Shown piece after piece: positions 1 to 5,673 of a DNA stretch of 10,670 nt. The notes beneath the pieces are model-generated. The model was given only the letters and a program-made list of their open reading frames with translations, was not told the DNA's origin and searched no databases. The number at the start of each line of letters is the position of its first letter. Within the stretch, counting starts at the first letter, position 1. Origin of the DNA: an uncultured Blautia sp. (GTDB lineage Bacteria > Bacillota > Clostridia > Lachnospirales > Lachnospiraceae); NCBI GenBank assembly GCA_937893675.1, contig CALBGI010000008.1, forward strand, positions 1 through 10,670. The letters are read 5' to 3'. Made by a program: the position numbers and the translations under genes.

Positions 1-55
1 GGTGCCGATGCACCATCATCCGCGGTTTTGCTGCTCTCTTGGAGCGGCGTATGCA
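1..55 (+). repeat. Right end of the IS21 element, repeated at 10615-10669
   Basis: These 55 bases are identical to 10615-10669, the last bases of the IS21-family element, and end in the terminal CA dinucleotide typical of this family. They include one TGCACCAT transposase-binding repeat (9-16). The base after the repeat differs (T at 56, G at 10670). The simplest reading is an overlap of the two ends of a circular contig, so this is the same DNA as the right end of the IS. A second IS copy is the alternative but would not explain the matching target duplication at 56-62 and 8096-8102. Confidence 0.85.
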
Positions 56-62
56 TCGATCC
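56..62. repeat. Target-site duplication, right copy (TCGATCC)
   Basis: TCGATCC directly follows the IS right end here and directly precedes the IS left end at 8096-8102. A short direct repeat abutting both ends is the expected footprint of IS21-family insertion. IS21 elements usually make 4-8 bp duplications. The match across the two ends of the window shows that the ends are physically adjacent. Confidence 0.8.
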
Positions 63-409
63 GCATTTGCACGTTCCCGCGAGATCCGGAGAAGGTTCTC
101 ATTCAGACTACGTTGATAAGCACTCTCGCTTCTCTCCGCATCCAGTTTCTGCTCCACCTGCTGGATCTTCTCTTTCGCGAACTTCTCAGCTGCAGCCGTC
201 CGGTACTCCAGCTCCTGCTCCGACATCCGGATTTTTTCTCTTGCTTCACCCTCAGCAAATCGTTTCTCTTGCTCTGCCTTTGCTTTTTCCTGTAGGAGAC
301 GCATATATTCCTCTTTGGTCAGGAGTACATGTGTACACTCCGGGTTATTATGATCCCCGGGTATATCTGCAAATCCACCAAACAGCCGTTCTTTTACAAA
401 TCTGGGCAT
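56..409 (-). pseudogene. N-terminal half of IS-interrupted gene, unknown function
   Basis: Residues 1-118 of a protein cut by the IS21 insertion. It starts at ATG 409, 15 bp after the recombinase stop at 425, with a GAAAGTGGG ribosome-site-like sequence, so it is probably the second gene of the recombinase operon. It begins MPRFVKERLFGGFADIPGDH. From about residue 32 to 118 it is a charged Glu/Lys/Arg/Gln-rich helix with no Pro or Gly breaks apart from one Gly, predicted coiled coil. After codon 118 (CGA, 56-58) the frame runs into IS sequence. Removing the IS and one TSD copy joins it in frame to 7682-8095, giving 255 residues in total. I do not recognise the family. Because the plasmid persists with it broken, it is unlikely to be the only replication initiator. 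Confidence 0.75.
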
Positions 410-424
410 TATTTTCCCACTTTC

Positions 425-1447
425 TTATAGGCCACGAATATAATTATCCGCTACAACGCTGATCCGGTTATGTCCAAGAGCTTTACTGCAGACCAGCATA
501 GCGGCCTTGTCCAGCTTCTTTCCTGCTTCGTCCTTCCTGCAGGTATAAACCTCACTCTGGTATCTCCGGCCGGTTCCCCGATGTACACGGTCATACGGGA
601 TATCCTGTATTGGCCGCGCATGAGCTTTATATATCGCTGTCGCATATTCCGCCCTGTACCCGTGAATGTCGGCATTGGTGTTCACATACTGCCAAACCTT
701 CTCTTCTGCAGGCGTGTCCATGATCCGCCTTATGATCTGCCCTGCAAATTGACCGATAATCGGGCTAAGACGCTTTCTTCCGCCTTTTCCGTTCCGTACA
801 TGGGTAAAGTATTCTTCGTCAAACAGGCATGTGTCCTGCAGCATCTCAAGCCGCTTATCGACCGCTGCGGATCTCTCGCCAGCCGGCAGCGCATTGATCC
901 TGACGATCTCAGCCTTGATCTGCGCCTTGGTCATCAGGTCTTTCCCGCGCAGCTCCATCAGCTCACTGCGCCGCAGCCCTGTCCCCTTGCAGAACTTGAT
1001 CAGCTCGTCATTGTTCTCCTCCGAAAAATGACGATCCCGCACACGGTCACCGCGGCTCCGCTTAATATCCGCACGATTCCGTTTCGGCGGCTTAAAATAC
1101 CCGTCATCGTCTGGCTGGATGCCGTAGAGCTTACTCAGAGCCTTTGCTTCGGTCTGGATCGTCCATGCGGAAAGCTCCTGATCGGTGCGCAGCTGCAGCC
1201 ACTCATTCACATATTTTTTCGCGCTTTTCAGCGTTGTGCATTCCGGATGGGCTTCCTTGATGTATTTCAAAAAATATTTCGTGTGTTTCCAATATGTCTG
1301 ATAAGTATTGAAAGAAAAGATCTTCTCCCTGTCCGTGCCGTTGGCCACGGCTTCCTTCTTGCTCTCCCCAATGGCCAACATCCCGTTCAGTCGGTCGTAA
1401 GCCTGTTGGTGAAGATCCTTGTAGTATGATTTGTTTTTTCTGCCCAT
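425..1447 (-). CDS. Tyrosine recombinase / integrase
   Basis: A 340-residue tyrosine site-specific recombinase, near the usual length. An N-terminal SAM-like core-binding domain spans roughly residues 45-115 and the catalytic domain roughly 135-340. Visible catalytic residues are Arg159 in GTGLRRSEL, a likely beta-hairpin Lys221 (RNGKGGRKR), His262 and Arg265 in IHGYRAE, His326 in ALGHNR and nucleophile Tyr336 in ADNYIRGL, so it looks intact. About 45 extra residues (170-215) separate box I from the Lys hairpin. ATG 1447 is preceded by CAGGAG at good spacing. It probably acts as plasmid multimer resolvase or integrates the element; the sequence does not decide between these. The split gene follows 15 bp downstream. 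Repeats in the 550 bp upstream are candidate binding sites. Confidence 0.93.
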   Translation of the reverse strand: MGRKNKSYYKDLHQQAYDRLNGMLAIGESKKEAVANGTDREKIFSFNTYQTYWKHTKYFLKYIKEAHPECTTLKSAKKYVNEWLQLRTDQELSAWTIQTEAKALSKLYGIQPDDDGYFKPPKRNRADIKRSRGDRVRDRHFSEENNDELIKFCKGTGLRRSELMELRGKDLMTKAQIKAEIVRINALPAGERSAAVDKRLEMLQDTCLFDEEYFTHVRNGKGGRKRLSPIIGQFAGQIIRRIMDTPAEEKVWQYVNTNADIHGYRAEYATAIYKAHARPIQDIPYDRVHRGTGRRYQSEVYTCRKDEAGKKLDKAAMLVCSKALGHNRISVVADNYIRGL

Positions 1448-1527
1448 GAGATCTACTCCTGATGCAGTGATGTTAAAGCTAAGCCGCTTCCTGCCGGATC
1501 ATACAAATCCCGTACATTCAGCAAAAG

Positions 1528-1598
1528 TACACTTTTTAACGTCTTATGTGTGACGGAATTGGGATTTCTCCCTACACTTTTTATCTTGCTTATGTGTG
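1528..1598. repeat. Two imperfect ~25-bp direct repeats upstream of the recombinase
   Basis: TACACTTTTTA (1528-1538) plus TTATGTGTG (1544-1552) recurs as TACACTTTTTA (1573-1583) plus TTATGTGTG (1590-1598). The halves are exact and only the 5-6 bp spacer differs. They lie 80-150 bp upstream of the recombinase start and are candidate core or regulatory sites for it. Function is inferred from position only. Confidence 0.5.
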
Positions 1599-1700
1599 CA
1601 GCCCTATTGATTATCCGACGATCTACGGCAGTTAGGGTTCTGTCGGCATCCTTTTGGAGTGATGCAGCTCCCCGGCACTTTTACAGTATGTCCGACTACA

Positions 1701-1861
1701 TTCAACGGGTTACCAGTCCTACAACGACACATTTCACACCTGCGCTTTCACAAGGGTTACTCCTGCAGGATCGTGATGCACTTTCCAATTCACAAAGGTT
1801 ACTGCGGCAGCCATGCATCACCGGGTGTATCAAAACCCGAAGTGGCTCTGATAAAGGTTAA
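1701..1861. repeat. Iteron-like GGTTAC repeats
   Basis: GGTTAC or GGTTAA occurs at 1708-1713, 1755-1760, 1797-1802 and 1856-1861. Two copies share a longer unit beginning TTCACAA(G/A)GGTTACT and continuing to GCAG (from 1747 and from 1789). A small hairpin, CGGGT/ACCCG, lies at 1822-1839. Possible roles are recombinase arm-type sites, initiator iterons or accessory-protein sites. No credible gene was found in 1448-1997: the open frame at 1550-1861 on the plus strand lacks a ribosome site and overlaps these repeats. Confidence 0.4.
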
Positions 1862-1926
1862 TATTTCTGTTCTTATAGAATAACATGACCGCGCAGAACC
1901 GTCAATATAAACACGTTACCATACAT

Positions 1927-1973
1927 ATAACGGTTTACCCGTTCACACAATTTGTAAACGAGTAAACCGTTAT
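1927..1973. repeat. 18-bp near-perfect inverted repeat after the exported-protein operon
   Basis: The left arm at 1927-1944 and the right arm at 1956-1973 are inverted repeats of 18 bp with two mismatches (ATAACGGTTTAC against GTAAACCGTTAT), separated by 11 bases. It begins 25 bp past the stop of the operon's last gene, so it may act as a weak terminator on the minus strand, although no T-run follows. Its AT-rich dyad could equally be a recombinase or regulator site. Confidence 0.5.
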
Positions 1974-1997
1974 TGGTCTACATTTATAATATAGCTG

Positions 1998-2735
1998 CTA
2001 TTTAAGCTCTTCAGCCAAATCGTAACTGCCAATCATATCTGCATATCCTGGTGTACTATATGTGCTTGCACGCAGCCCTACATTAAATCGTCCATATGTG
2101 TATGGAATAGAAACATGTACCCCTTGCCCTGGATATAAATAATTCTTATATCCAAGACTTTCTCCTGTGCTAGCATTACTTATGCCAACATTTGCCGTTT
2201 CGCTCGCATACAGTTGATTAGGTCCAGCTGTAATTCCTCCGCCTAAAAAATTTTTATATGTTGCAAAATTAGAAGTATCTGCAGATGATGATGGAGATCG
2301 TAAATAAACATTTTTGTATATAAGAGTATCTAATTTTCTAGGAGTTATGCTTAATAGCTTACCTTCGCTCGGCTCGGTCACTCTTTCCATCTCTACTCTT
2401 GATTGCAGATCATCAGAAATTGTATCCTTCATCTTAGGAATGTCCCAATCTGGAAACAACTCAGAAAACTTCGGTAAATCATATAGTTTTTCTCCCGTTT
2501 CCAAATCACACACATAACCATTTATTCCATCTGCTGTCCATCCTTGACTAAATATAATTTGATTTCTGGCTTCTAATATATCATCTTGCAAATAATCCGG
2601 AGCTTTATCAATATCCATATAAGCATATTTTTCTGCTTCATCCAACGAATTTTCGATATCATATGCTGCAAATGCAACTGAACAAGAGCTAACTAATAAA
2701 GTGCCAAATAACATAAATGAAAAAAATCTTTTCAC
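1998..2735 (-). CDS. Exported protein of unknown function (operon gene 4)
   Basis: 245 residues from the GTG at 2735, chosen because AAAGGAAG lies 6 bases upstream. The upstream ATG (2777) would add 14 residues before the signal and has no such site. Residues 1-24 form a signal peptide (VKRFFSFMLFGTLLVSSC, then an AFA-A cleavage site). A Cys inside the hydrophobic stretch lacks a clear lipobox, so secretion rather than lipoprotein anchoring is favoured. The mature protein has an acidic, helix-rich N-terminal half with many Asp, Glu, Tyr and Trp, and a Gly/Ser/Tyr-rich C-terminal half ending in EELK that looks beta-rich. No family recognised. It is the last gene of a four-gene minus-strand operon, 53 bp after the previous stop. 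It probably acts at or outside the cell surface. Confidence 0.8.
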   Translation of the reverse strand: MKRFFSFMLFGTLLVSSCSVAFAAYDIENSLDEAEKYAYMDIDKAPDYLQDDILEARNQIIFSQGWTADGINGYVCDLETGEKLYDLPKFSELFPDWDIPKMKDTISDDLQSRVEMERVTEPSEGKLLSITPRKLDTLIYKNVYLRSPSSSADTSNFATYKNFLGGGITAGPNQLYASETANVGISNASTGESLGYKNYLYPGQGVHVSIPYTYGRFNVGLRASTYSTPGYADMIGSYDLAEELK

Positions 2736-2788
2736 ACTAATCTTCCTTTCTCTGCTAGAGCATAACATTATTATCATACAACAAATTC

Positions 2789-3316
2789 CTACACATTATA
2801 GCTAATAGCAATCGTTCCTTTAATGATACTATCACTTGGAATTGCTTCGACCCAAATAAGACCACTGCTGGCTACTGCAATTGTTGTTGAGCTTCCTGAA
2901 GCAAAAGACGATTGCGAAACCGGGGCCCACGATCCATTTCTATATACACTACATCTCACGGTCATTCGTGCATTAGAATTATTCCACAAGCCCTCAACTT
3001 TTATTTTCTCACCATATACCATTTCCTTGTCTTTGGATAATGTATGACTGGAATTCTTGCTCCAATCCTTAATCTGAAAAGTCTCTTTTGCTCTGACAAT
3101 AGTCATAGGTGTTTCCGGTGTCTCCACGATTGATCCTTCCGGAATTGCCATAGCCATCGGCTGTTCTATAATAGATCCTGTTTCATCCATATACTCTATT
3201 TTTTGTGGTGCAATCGGAATAGATTTACTTACGTCTGTGTATAGTGCAGATGCAGACAATGTGAAGCTAAACAAAACAGAAATAGTCAAAATTCCTGCTA
3301 TAATACTTTTTTTCAT
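2789..3316 (-). CDS. Small exported protein (operon gene 3)
   Basis: 175 residues with a clear Sec signal peptide (MKKSIIAGILTISVLFSF, cleaved near ASA-L, residue 24). ATG 3316 follows GAGGTGAGC at ideal spacing. The mature protein has a linker of Pro, Glu and Met (residues 30-75) followed by a beta-rich domain of about 100 residues ending in a strand-like AISYNV. The length, the preceding acidic/Met linker and the strand pattern resemble the neighbour at 3332-3754, and both end in a hydrophobic strand with Asn near the terminus. They may be divergent paralogues, which is inferred by eye. There are no obvious catalytic motifs, and a binding or structural role is more likely than an enzyme. 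The gap to the upstream gene is 15 bp. Confidence 0.8.
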   Translation of the reverse strand: MKKSIIAGILTISVLFSFTLSASALYTDVSKSIPIAPQKIEYMDETGSIIEQPMAMAIPEGSIVETPETPMTIVRAKETFQIKDWSKNSSHTLSKDKEMVYGEKIKVEGLWNNSNARMTVRCSVYRNGSWAPVSQSSFASGSSTTIAVASSGLIWVEAIPSDSIIKGTIAISYNV

Positions 3317-3331
3317 AATCGCTCACCTCGT

Positions 3332-3754
3332 TCAGTAATTTACAAATCCACTAACAGAGACACTCCCCGACGAATTATTGCGAACAGCAAAAAGATAATT
3401 TCCTCGCTTATCTACCTTAATCGTTTTATCAAATGTCCCGTTACTACCTCGTAAGTAATGAAAAATACCGTCAGGATCAACCAAGCCAAAATCAACGCTG
3501 GCCGAAAAAGGTGAATAGGTAGCCTTAATCGTCACTGTTTCACCTGCTTCCAACGGAAAACTCTTATCAGCTTTCAACGTTGACTTAGCCGGTACAGTCA
3601 TATTAAATGACCCCGAAGCTCTTTCCATTTCCATCTCTATCACTTGCTCAGTCAAAACACCCTGCTTAACCTCCGCAGCACTTGCCGAGCCACCAACCGA
3701 TCCGGCAAGCATCACCCCCACTAAGAAACAGCTAAGTACCTTTCCAACTTTCAC
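3332..3754 (-). CDS. Small exported beta-sandwich-like protein (operon gene 2)
   Basis: 140 residues from a GTG start (3754) with AAAGGTG a little far upstream. The signal peptide spans residues 1-26 (a hydrophobic core, then SASA-A). The mature 113-residue protein alternates polar and hydrophobic strands: FNMTVPAKST, GETVTIKATY, ASVDFGLVDPDG, GNYLFAVRNNSSG and the terminal VSGFVNY. This is consistent with a jelly-roll or immunoglobulin-like single domain. I recall similar unnamed small secreted proteins in Clostridia but cannot name a family. It sits 27 bp downstream of the membrane XRE regulator and 15 bp upstream of the next exported gene, so it is probably controlled by that regulator. 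Confidence 0.8.
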   Translation of the reverse strand: MKVGKVLSCFLVGVMLAGSVGGSASAAEVKQGVLTEQVIEMEMERASGSFNMTVPAKSTLKADKSFPLEAGETVTIKATYSPFSASVDFGLVDPDGIFHYLRGSNGTFDKTIKVDKRGNYLFAVRNNSSGSVSVSGFVNY

Positions 3755-3781
3755 TGGCTACCACACACCTTTCAGAGCGGC

Positions 3782-4213
3782 CTACCAACTTACCGAAAAG
3801 TCTCCAGAAAAAGTAACCGGCTCTTCTTCTGTTTCCATTTCAGTAATTGGAGTTTCATTGTTGTTTTTATTTTGATATGCGATCGCAATACCTACAAATA
3901 ATAACACTGCAATTACTATAATAAATGATAACATCCATATTCGTACATATTTCTTACGTTTTTTAGCTGTTTTCTCACTTGAATTATCATCCGTATGTAT
4001 CGTATCCGACATTTCTGCAGCGTCTGACAGCAGATAATCTATTGACACTCCATATAACTCACTTAAAACTCTCAGGTTATCAGTGGTAGGAACGGCTATC
4101 CCCACTTCCCACCTTGATATGGCCTGACGCGATATATGCAAGATTTCGGATAACTCAAGCTGAGATAGATTTTTCCCTTTCCGCAATGCTACTAATTTTT
4201 CTTCCAGCGTCAT
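3782..4213 (-). CDS. Membrane-anchored XRE-family transcription regulator (operon gene 1)
   Basis: 143 residues. An N-terminal Cro/C1-type helix-turn-helix (residues 5-60) is recognisable from LSQLELSEILHISRQAISRW and the following helix VPTTDNLRVLSELYGVSIDYLL. A linker and a basic patch (KKRKKYVR, 84-91) precede one transmembrane helix (about 92-113). By the positive-inside rule the HTH lies in the cytoplasm and the roughly 30-residue acidic tail (ETPITEMETEEEPVTFSGDF) lies outside. The architecture suggests a one-component sensor that reads an extracellular or membrane signal and controls the three exported proteins co-directional and immediately downstream. ATG 4213 follows AGGGGTG. It ends in TAG, so TAG is a normal stop here. 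Confidence 0.88.
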   Translation of the reverse strand: MTLEEKLVALRKGKNLSQLELSEILHISRQAISRWEVGIAVPTTDNLRVLSELYGVSIDYLLSDAAEMSDTIHTDDNSSEKTAKKRKKYVRIWMLSFIIVIAVLLFVGIAIAYQNKNNNETPITEMETEEEPVTFSGDFSVSW

Positions 4214-4275
4214 CTATTACACCCCTACCCTAATCCTAAGCATGAGAAAAGTAAACCACTTCGGCTTTACATTTT

Positions 4276-4292
4276 AGCAATTCGTAATTGCT
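4276..4292. promoter_or_regulatory. 17-bp palindrome upstream of the XRE operon
   Basis: AGCAATT-CGT-AATTGCT is a perfect 7-bp inverted repeat 63 bp upstream of the XRE start. On the minus strand it is followed by a TAAAAT that could be a -10. XRE proteins bind such dyads, so this is a candidate operator. It could instead be a weak terminator for the gene ending at 4316, since it has no strong T-run on that strand. No clear -35 was found. Confidence 0.4.
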
Positions 4293-4315
4293 TCCCTCTA
4301 TTTTTTTGTGTAAAT

Positions 4316-4825
4316 TCACCTATCAAACAATTTACTGAACCAACCTCGCCTTGCTGACGGCTCCTCTTCGGCCTTAGCGGAATCTCCGGCATCCTCTGAG
4401 AGCTGGTGCTGGATCGTCCCCGCATGAAGTGCCTGGGCTGCAGCCGCCGACTGCTGAGCCGCTGCCAGGGCATCCGACAGACGATCTATTATCTGCGCTT
4501 GCTGGGCGATCTGCTGATCCTTGACCTGCAGCTGCTCCTGCAGCACAGTTACCGTGGTTTGCAAAACGGAAACTAAATCGGAAACTTCATGGTTTTCGGT
4601 TCGCGAACTGGTTTCCGTTTGGTTCGCGAACTGGTTTCCGTTTTCGGTTTGCGATTTTCCCGAAAATGCCCGTATTATCTGCGCTTCCTGCGATTCGTCA
4701 ATCGCGAACTGGTTTCCGTTTTTTCGCAAACCAGATTGCAAACCAAGGTTTGCGATTTGTTTTCGTACCGCCGTTTTGGATACCCCTAATTCTTCCGCAA
4801 TTTGACGGATTGATTTTGTAGCCAT
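4316..4825 (-). CDS. HTH/coiled-coil plasmid replication- or partition-associated protein
   Basis: 169 residues from ATG 4825. A TTG two codons upstream (4831) has better spacing to GAGGAAGGG and may be the true start. Residues 1-25 form a helix-turn-helix (KSIRQIAEELGVSKTAVRKQ). The middle holds Gln/Asn/Thr-rich repeats (GNQFA twice). Residues about 80-130 are coiled coil (LQEQLQVKDQQIAQQAQIID and on), and the tail is acidic, then basic and aromatic (RRGWFSKLF). This architecture matches accessory proteins near rep genes on Bacillota theta plasmids (DUF536-like) by recall; no Rep is adjacent. It has its own promoter at 4858-4886. Three copies of a 16-bp DNA repeat lie inside the coding sequence and may be its binding sites. 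Confidence 0.75.
   Translation of the reverse strand: MATKSIRQIAEELGVSKTAVRKQIANLGLQSGLRKNGNQFAIDESQEAQIIRAFSGKSQTENGNQFANQTETSSRTENHEVSDLVSVLQTTVTVLQEQLQVKDQQIAQQAQIIDRLSDALAAAQQSAAAAQALHAGTIQHQLSEDAGDSAKAEEEPSARRGWFSKLFDR
4598..4758. repeat. Iteron-like repeats inside the HTH gene
   Basis: 4598-4620 and 4621-4643 are two identical 23-bp units in tandem. Their core TCGCGAACTGGTTTCC recurs at 4702-4717, so it is present at 4601, 4624 and 4702. GGTTTGCGATTT occurs at 4647-4658 and 4747-4758, the latter as the right arm of a 9-bp inverted repeat (TCGCAAACC at 4724-4732). Since 23 is not a multiple of 3, the first copy is read in a different frame from the other two (TETSSRT against NGNQFA). 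This points to the DNA rather than the peptide as the repeated unit. Confidence 0.75.
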
Positions 4826-4857
4826 AAACAAAAAATTCCCTTCCTCAGCATAATTCT

Positions 4858-4886
4858 ATCATACAGTTTTCAAAGGAAAATGTAAA
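4858..4886 (-). promoter_or_regulatory. Promoter of the HTH/coiled-coil gene
   Basis: Minus strand TTTACA (4881-4886), 17-bp spacer, TATGAT (4858-4863). The start point would fall near 4851, leaving a leader of about 25 bases that contains GAGGAAGGG. Confidence 0.75.
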
Positions 4887-4891
4887 TGAAA

Positions 4892-4960
4892 ACCAGCTAA
4901 CGCTGGTGTGGGGGGAAGAGGAACGAGAACCAGCCGCCCGCGTCTTTCCTCTTCCCCCCA
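4892..4960. repeat. Inverted repeats upstream of the HTH-gene promoter
   Basis: A small hairpin CCAGC-TAAC-GCTGG (4892-4905) is followed by a perfect 15-bp inverted repeat with arms 4909-4923 and 4946-4960 (TGGGGGGAAGAGGAA and its complement) around 22 bases. It lies just upstream of the -35 box of the HTH gene. It is a candidate operator, origin element or extended RNA hairpin. Apart from these, 4961-5067 shows nothing I can assign. Confidence 0.55.
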
Positions 4961-5067
4961 GCGCGGATGATGGACAGCTTGCAAGCAACCTGCCCACAAC
5001 CGTGCTCCCCCTATCACCATTCTCACGGCGGCGCTCCAAAGAAAAAAGAGAAAAACGAAAATCTTTC

Positions 5068-5096
5068 TTGACAAGAAGCACCGTCAGGTGCAAGAT
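5068..5096 (+). promoter_or_regulatory. Possible promoter of the large RNA
   Basis: A consensus -35 TTGACA (5068-5073) is followed after 17 bp by CAAGAT (5091-5096). That -10 is weak but keeps A2 and T6. Transcription would start near the GGGAACGG at 5100-5103. If a different upstream promoter is used, the hairpin 5081-5101 would be part of the RNA. Confidence 0.4.
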
Positions 5097-5572
5097 GATG
5101 GGAACGGTTCAGATCTTCGGAGGGCAGAGTAAGTCCGGCGAACCGGACCTTACCACACCGATCATGGGAATCGGACGAGTCCCCATCAGTTGGCTGCCCC
5201 GTAATTCAACCAGCGTGGCCTGTACCGTGTTTTATCGCACGGCTCATGCCCGCCTGCATCGTGATCCTGCAGGCCGCTGGAGGTGTCGCACTCACGATCC
5301 TCCGCTTAGCATCTTATTTCCGTTCGGTGCTGTCAGCCGAACTGACGTCGATCGGCAACGCTGGGGCAGCTTAGCACCGATCTCCGGAACGATTTTCTGC
5401 GTCGGCTCGTCCACACCTGCGTGTTACGGATGCGCAGCTTCCCCCGGGCGACCGGAAAAAGGCCGCACTAAACCAAGCCCTTCGCTACTGTTTTTTGAAA
5501 AACAAATTTGGGGCTTGTCCTCTCGATCTTCACTTTTTACTATGTAAAAACCGCTATTTTTGCGGGTTTTAC
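5081..5572 (+). ncRNA. Large ornate structured RNA candidate, family not identified
   Basis: About 490 bases with nested helices that fit one coherent fold. Outer helix: 5116-5121 with 5383-5388. Arm 1: 5122-5127 with 5194-5199. It encloses hairpin 5129-5153 (loop CGAA) and hairpin 5158-5174, whose loop ATGGG can pair with CCCAT at 5182-5186 (pseudoknot). Arm 2: CCAGCG 5210-5215 with CGCTGG 5275-5280, enclosing hairpins 5225-5242 and 5254-5272. The loop TCGTGA (5259-5264) of the latter is complementary to TCACGA (5292-5297) in the loop of hairpin 5279-5303, a 6-7 bp kissing interaction. Arm 3: TCGGTGCT 5324-5331 with AGCACCGA 5373-5380, enclosing hairpins 5332-5346 and 5360-5370. The 3' part has helices 5397-5401/5433-5437, 5474-5480/5511-5517 and 5544-5554/5562-5572. 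GC content is high and no credible gene overlaps. It resembles ornate large RNAs such as ROOL or GOLLD in style only. Confidence 0.55.
5544..5572. terminator. Hairpin at the end of the large RNA
   Basis: GTAAAAACCGC (5544-5554) pairs with GCGGGTTTTAC (5562-5572) with one mismatch and a U-rich loop. It is a plausible 3' boundary or weak terminator for the plus-strand RNA. The T-run lies within the 3' arm, not after it. Confidence 0.4.
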
Positions 5573-5584
5573 CAAAATATACAC

Positions 5585-5620
5585 AAAAAAGCCGCCCGAT
5601 TTTTTACAATCGGGCGGCTT
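5585..5620 (-). terminator. Intrinsic terminator of the minus-strand small RNA
   Basis: Read on the minus strand, a perfect 12-bp stem (AAGCCGCCCGAT with its complement, arms 5609-5620 and 5589-5600) with an 8-base loop runs into a T6 tract (5585-5590). This is a textbook intrinsic terminator on that strand. No run of T follows on the plus strand. Confidence 0.9.
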
Positions 5621-5637
5621 AACTTCCGCTGCTACGC

Positions 5638-5667
5638 TTGACAAATCGCTTCCATACAGTATATAAT
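5638..5667 (+). promoter_or_regulatory. Strong promoter of the plus-strand small RNA
   Basis: TTGACA (5638-5643), 18-bp spacer, TATAAT (5662-5667), both perfect consensus. The start is expected near 5674. Confidence 0.88.
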
Positions 5668-5673
5668 ATCTGT

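Noticed and set aside
470..1429. 319-codon open frame opposite the recombinase
   Set aside because: It is the complement-strand shadow of a clear tyrosine recombinase with all catalytic residues, and it has no family-like motifs.
1550..1861. 103-codon plus-strand frame upstream of the recombinase
   Set aside because: No ribosome site; it coincides with direct repeats and resembles no known protein.
4598..4758. CRISPR array
   Set aside because: Repeats are tandem or irregularly spaced inside a coding gene, with no unique spacers of uniform length and no cas genes.
4906..5547. 213-codon open frame on the plus strand across the structured region
   Set aside because: No ribosome site, low-complexity Arg/Pro/Ser-rich composition, and it runs through hairpins and the likely RNA promoter. 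The open frame is explained by high GC content, not coding.
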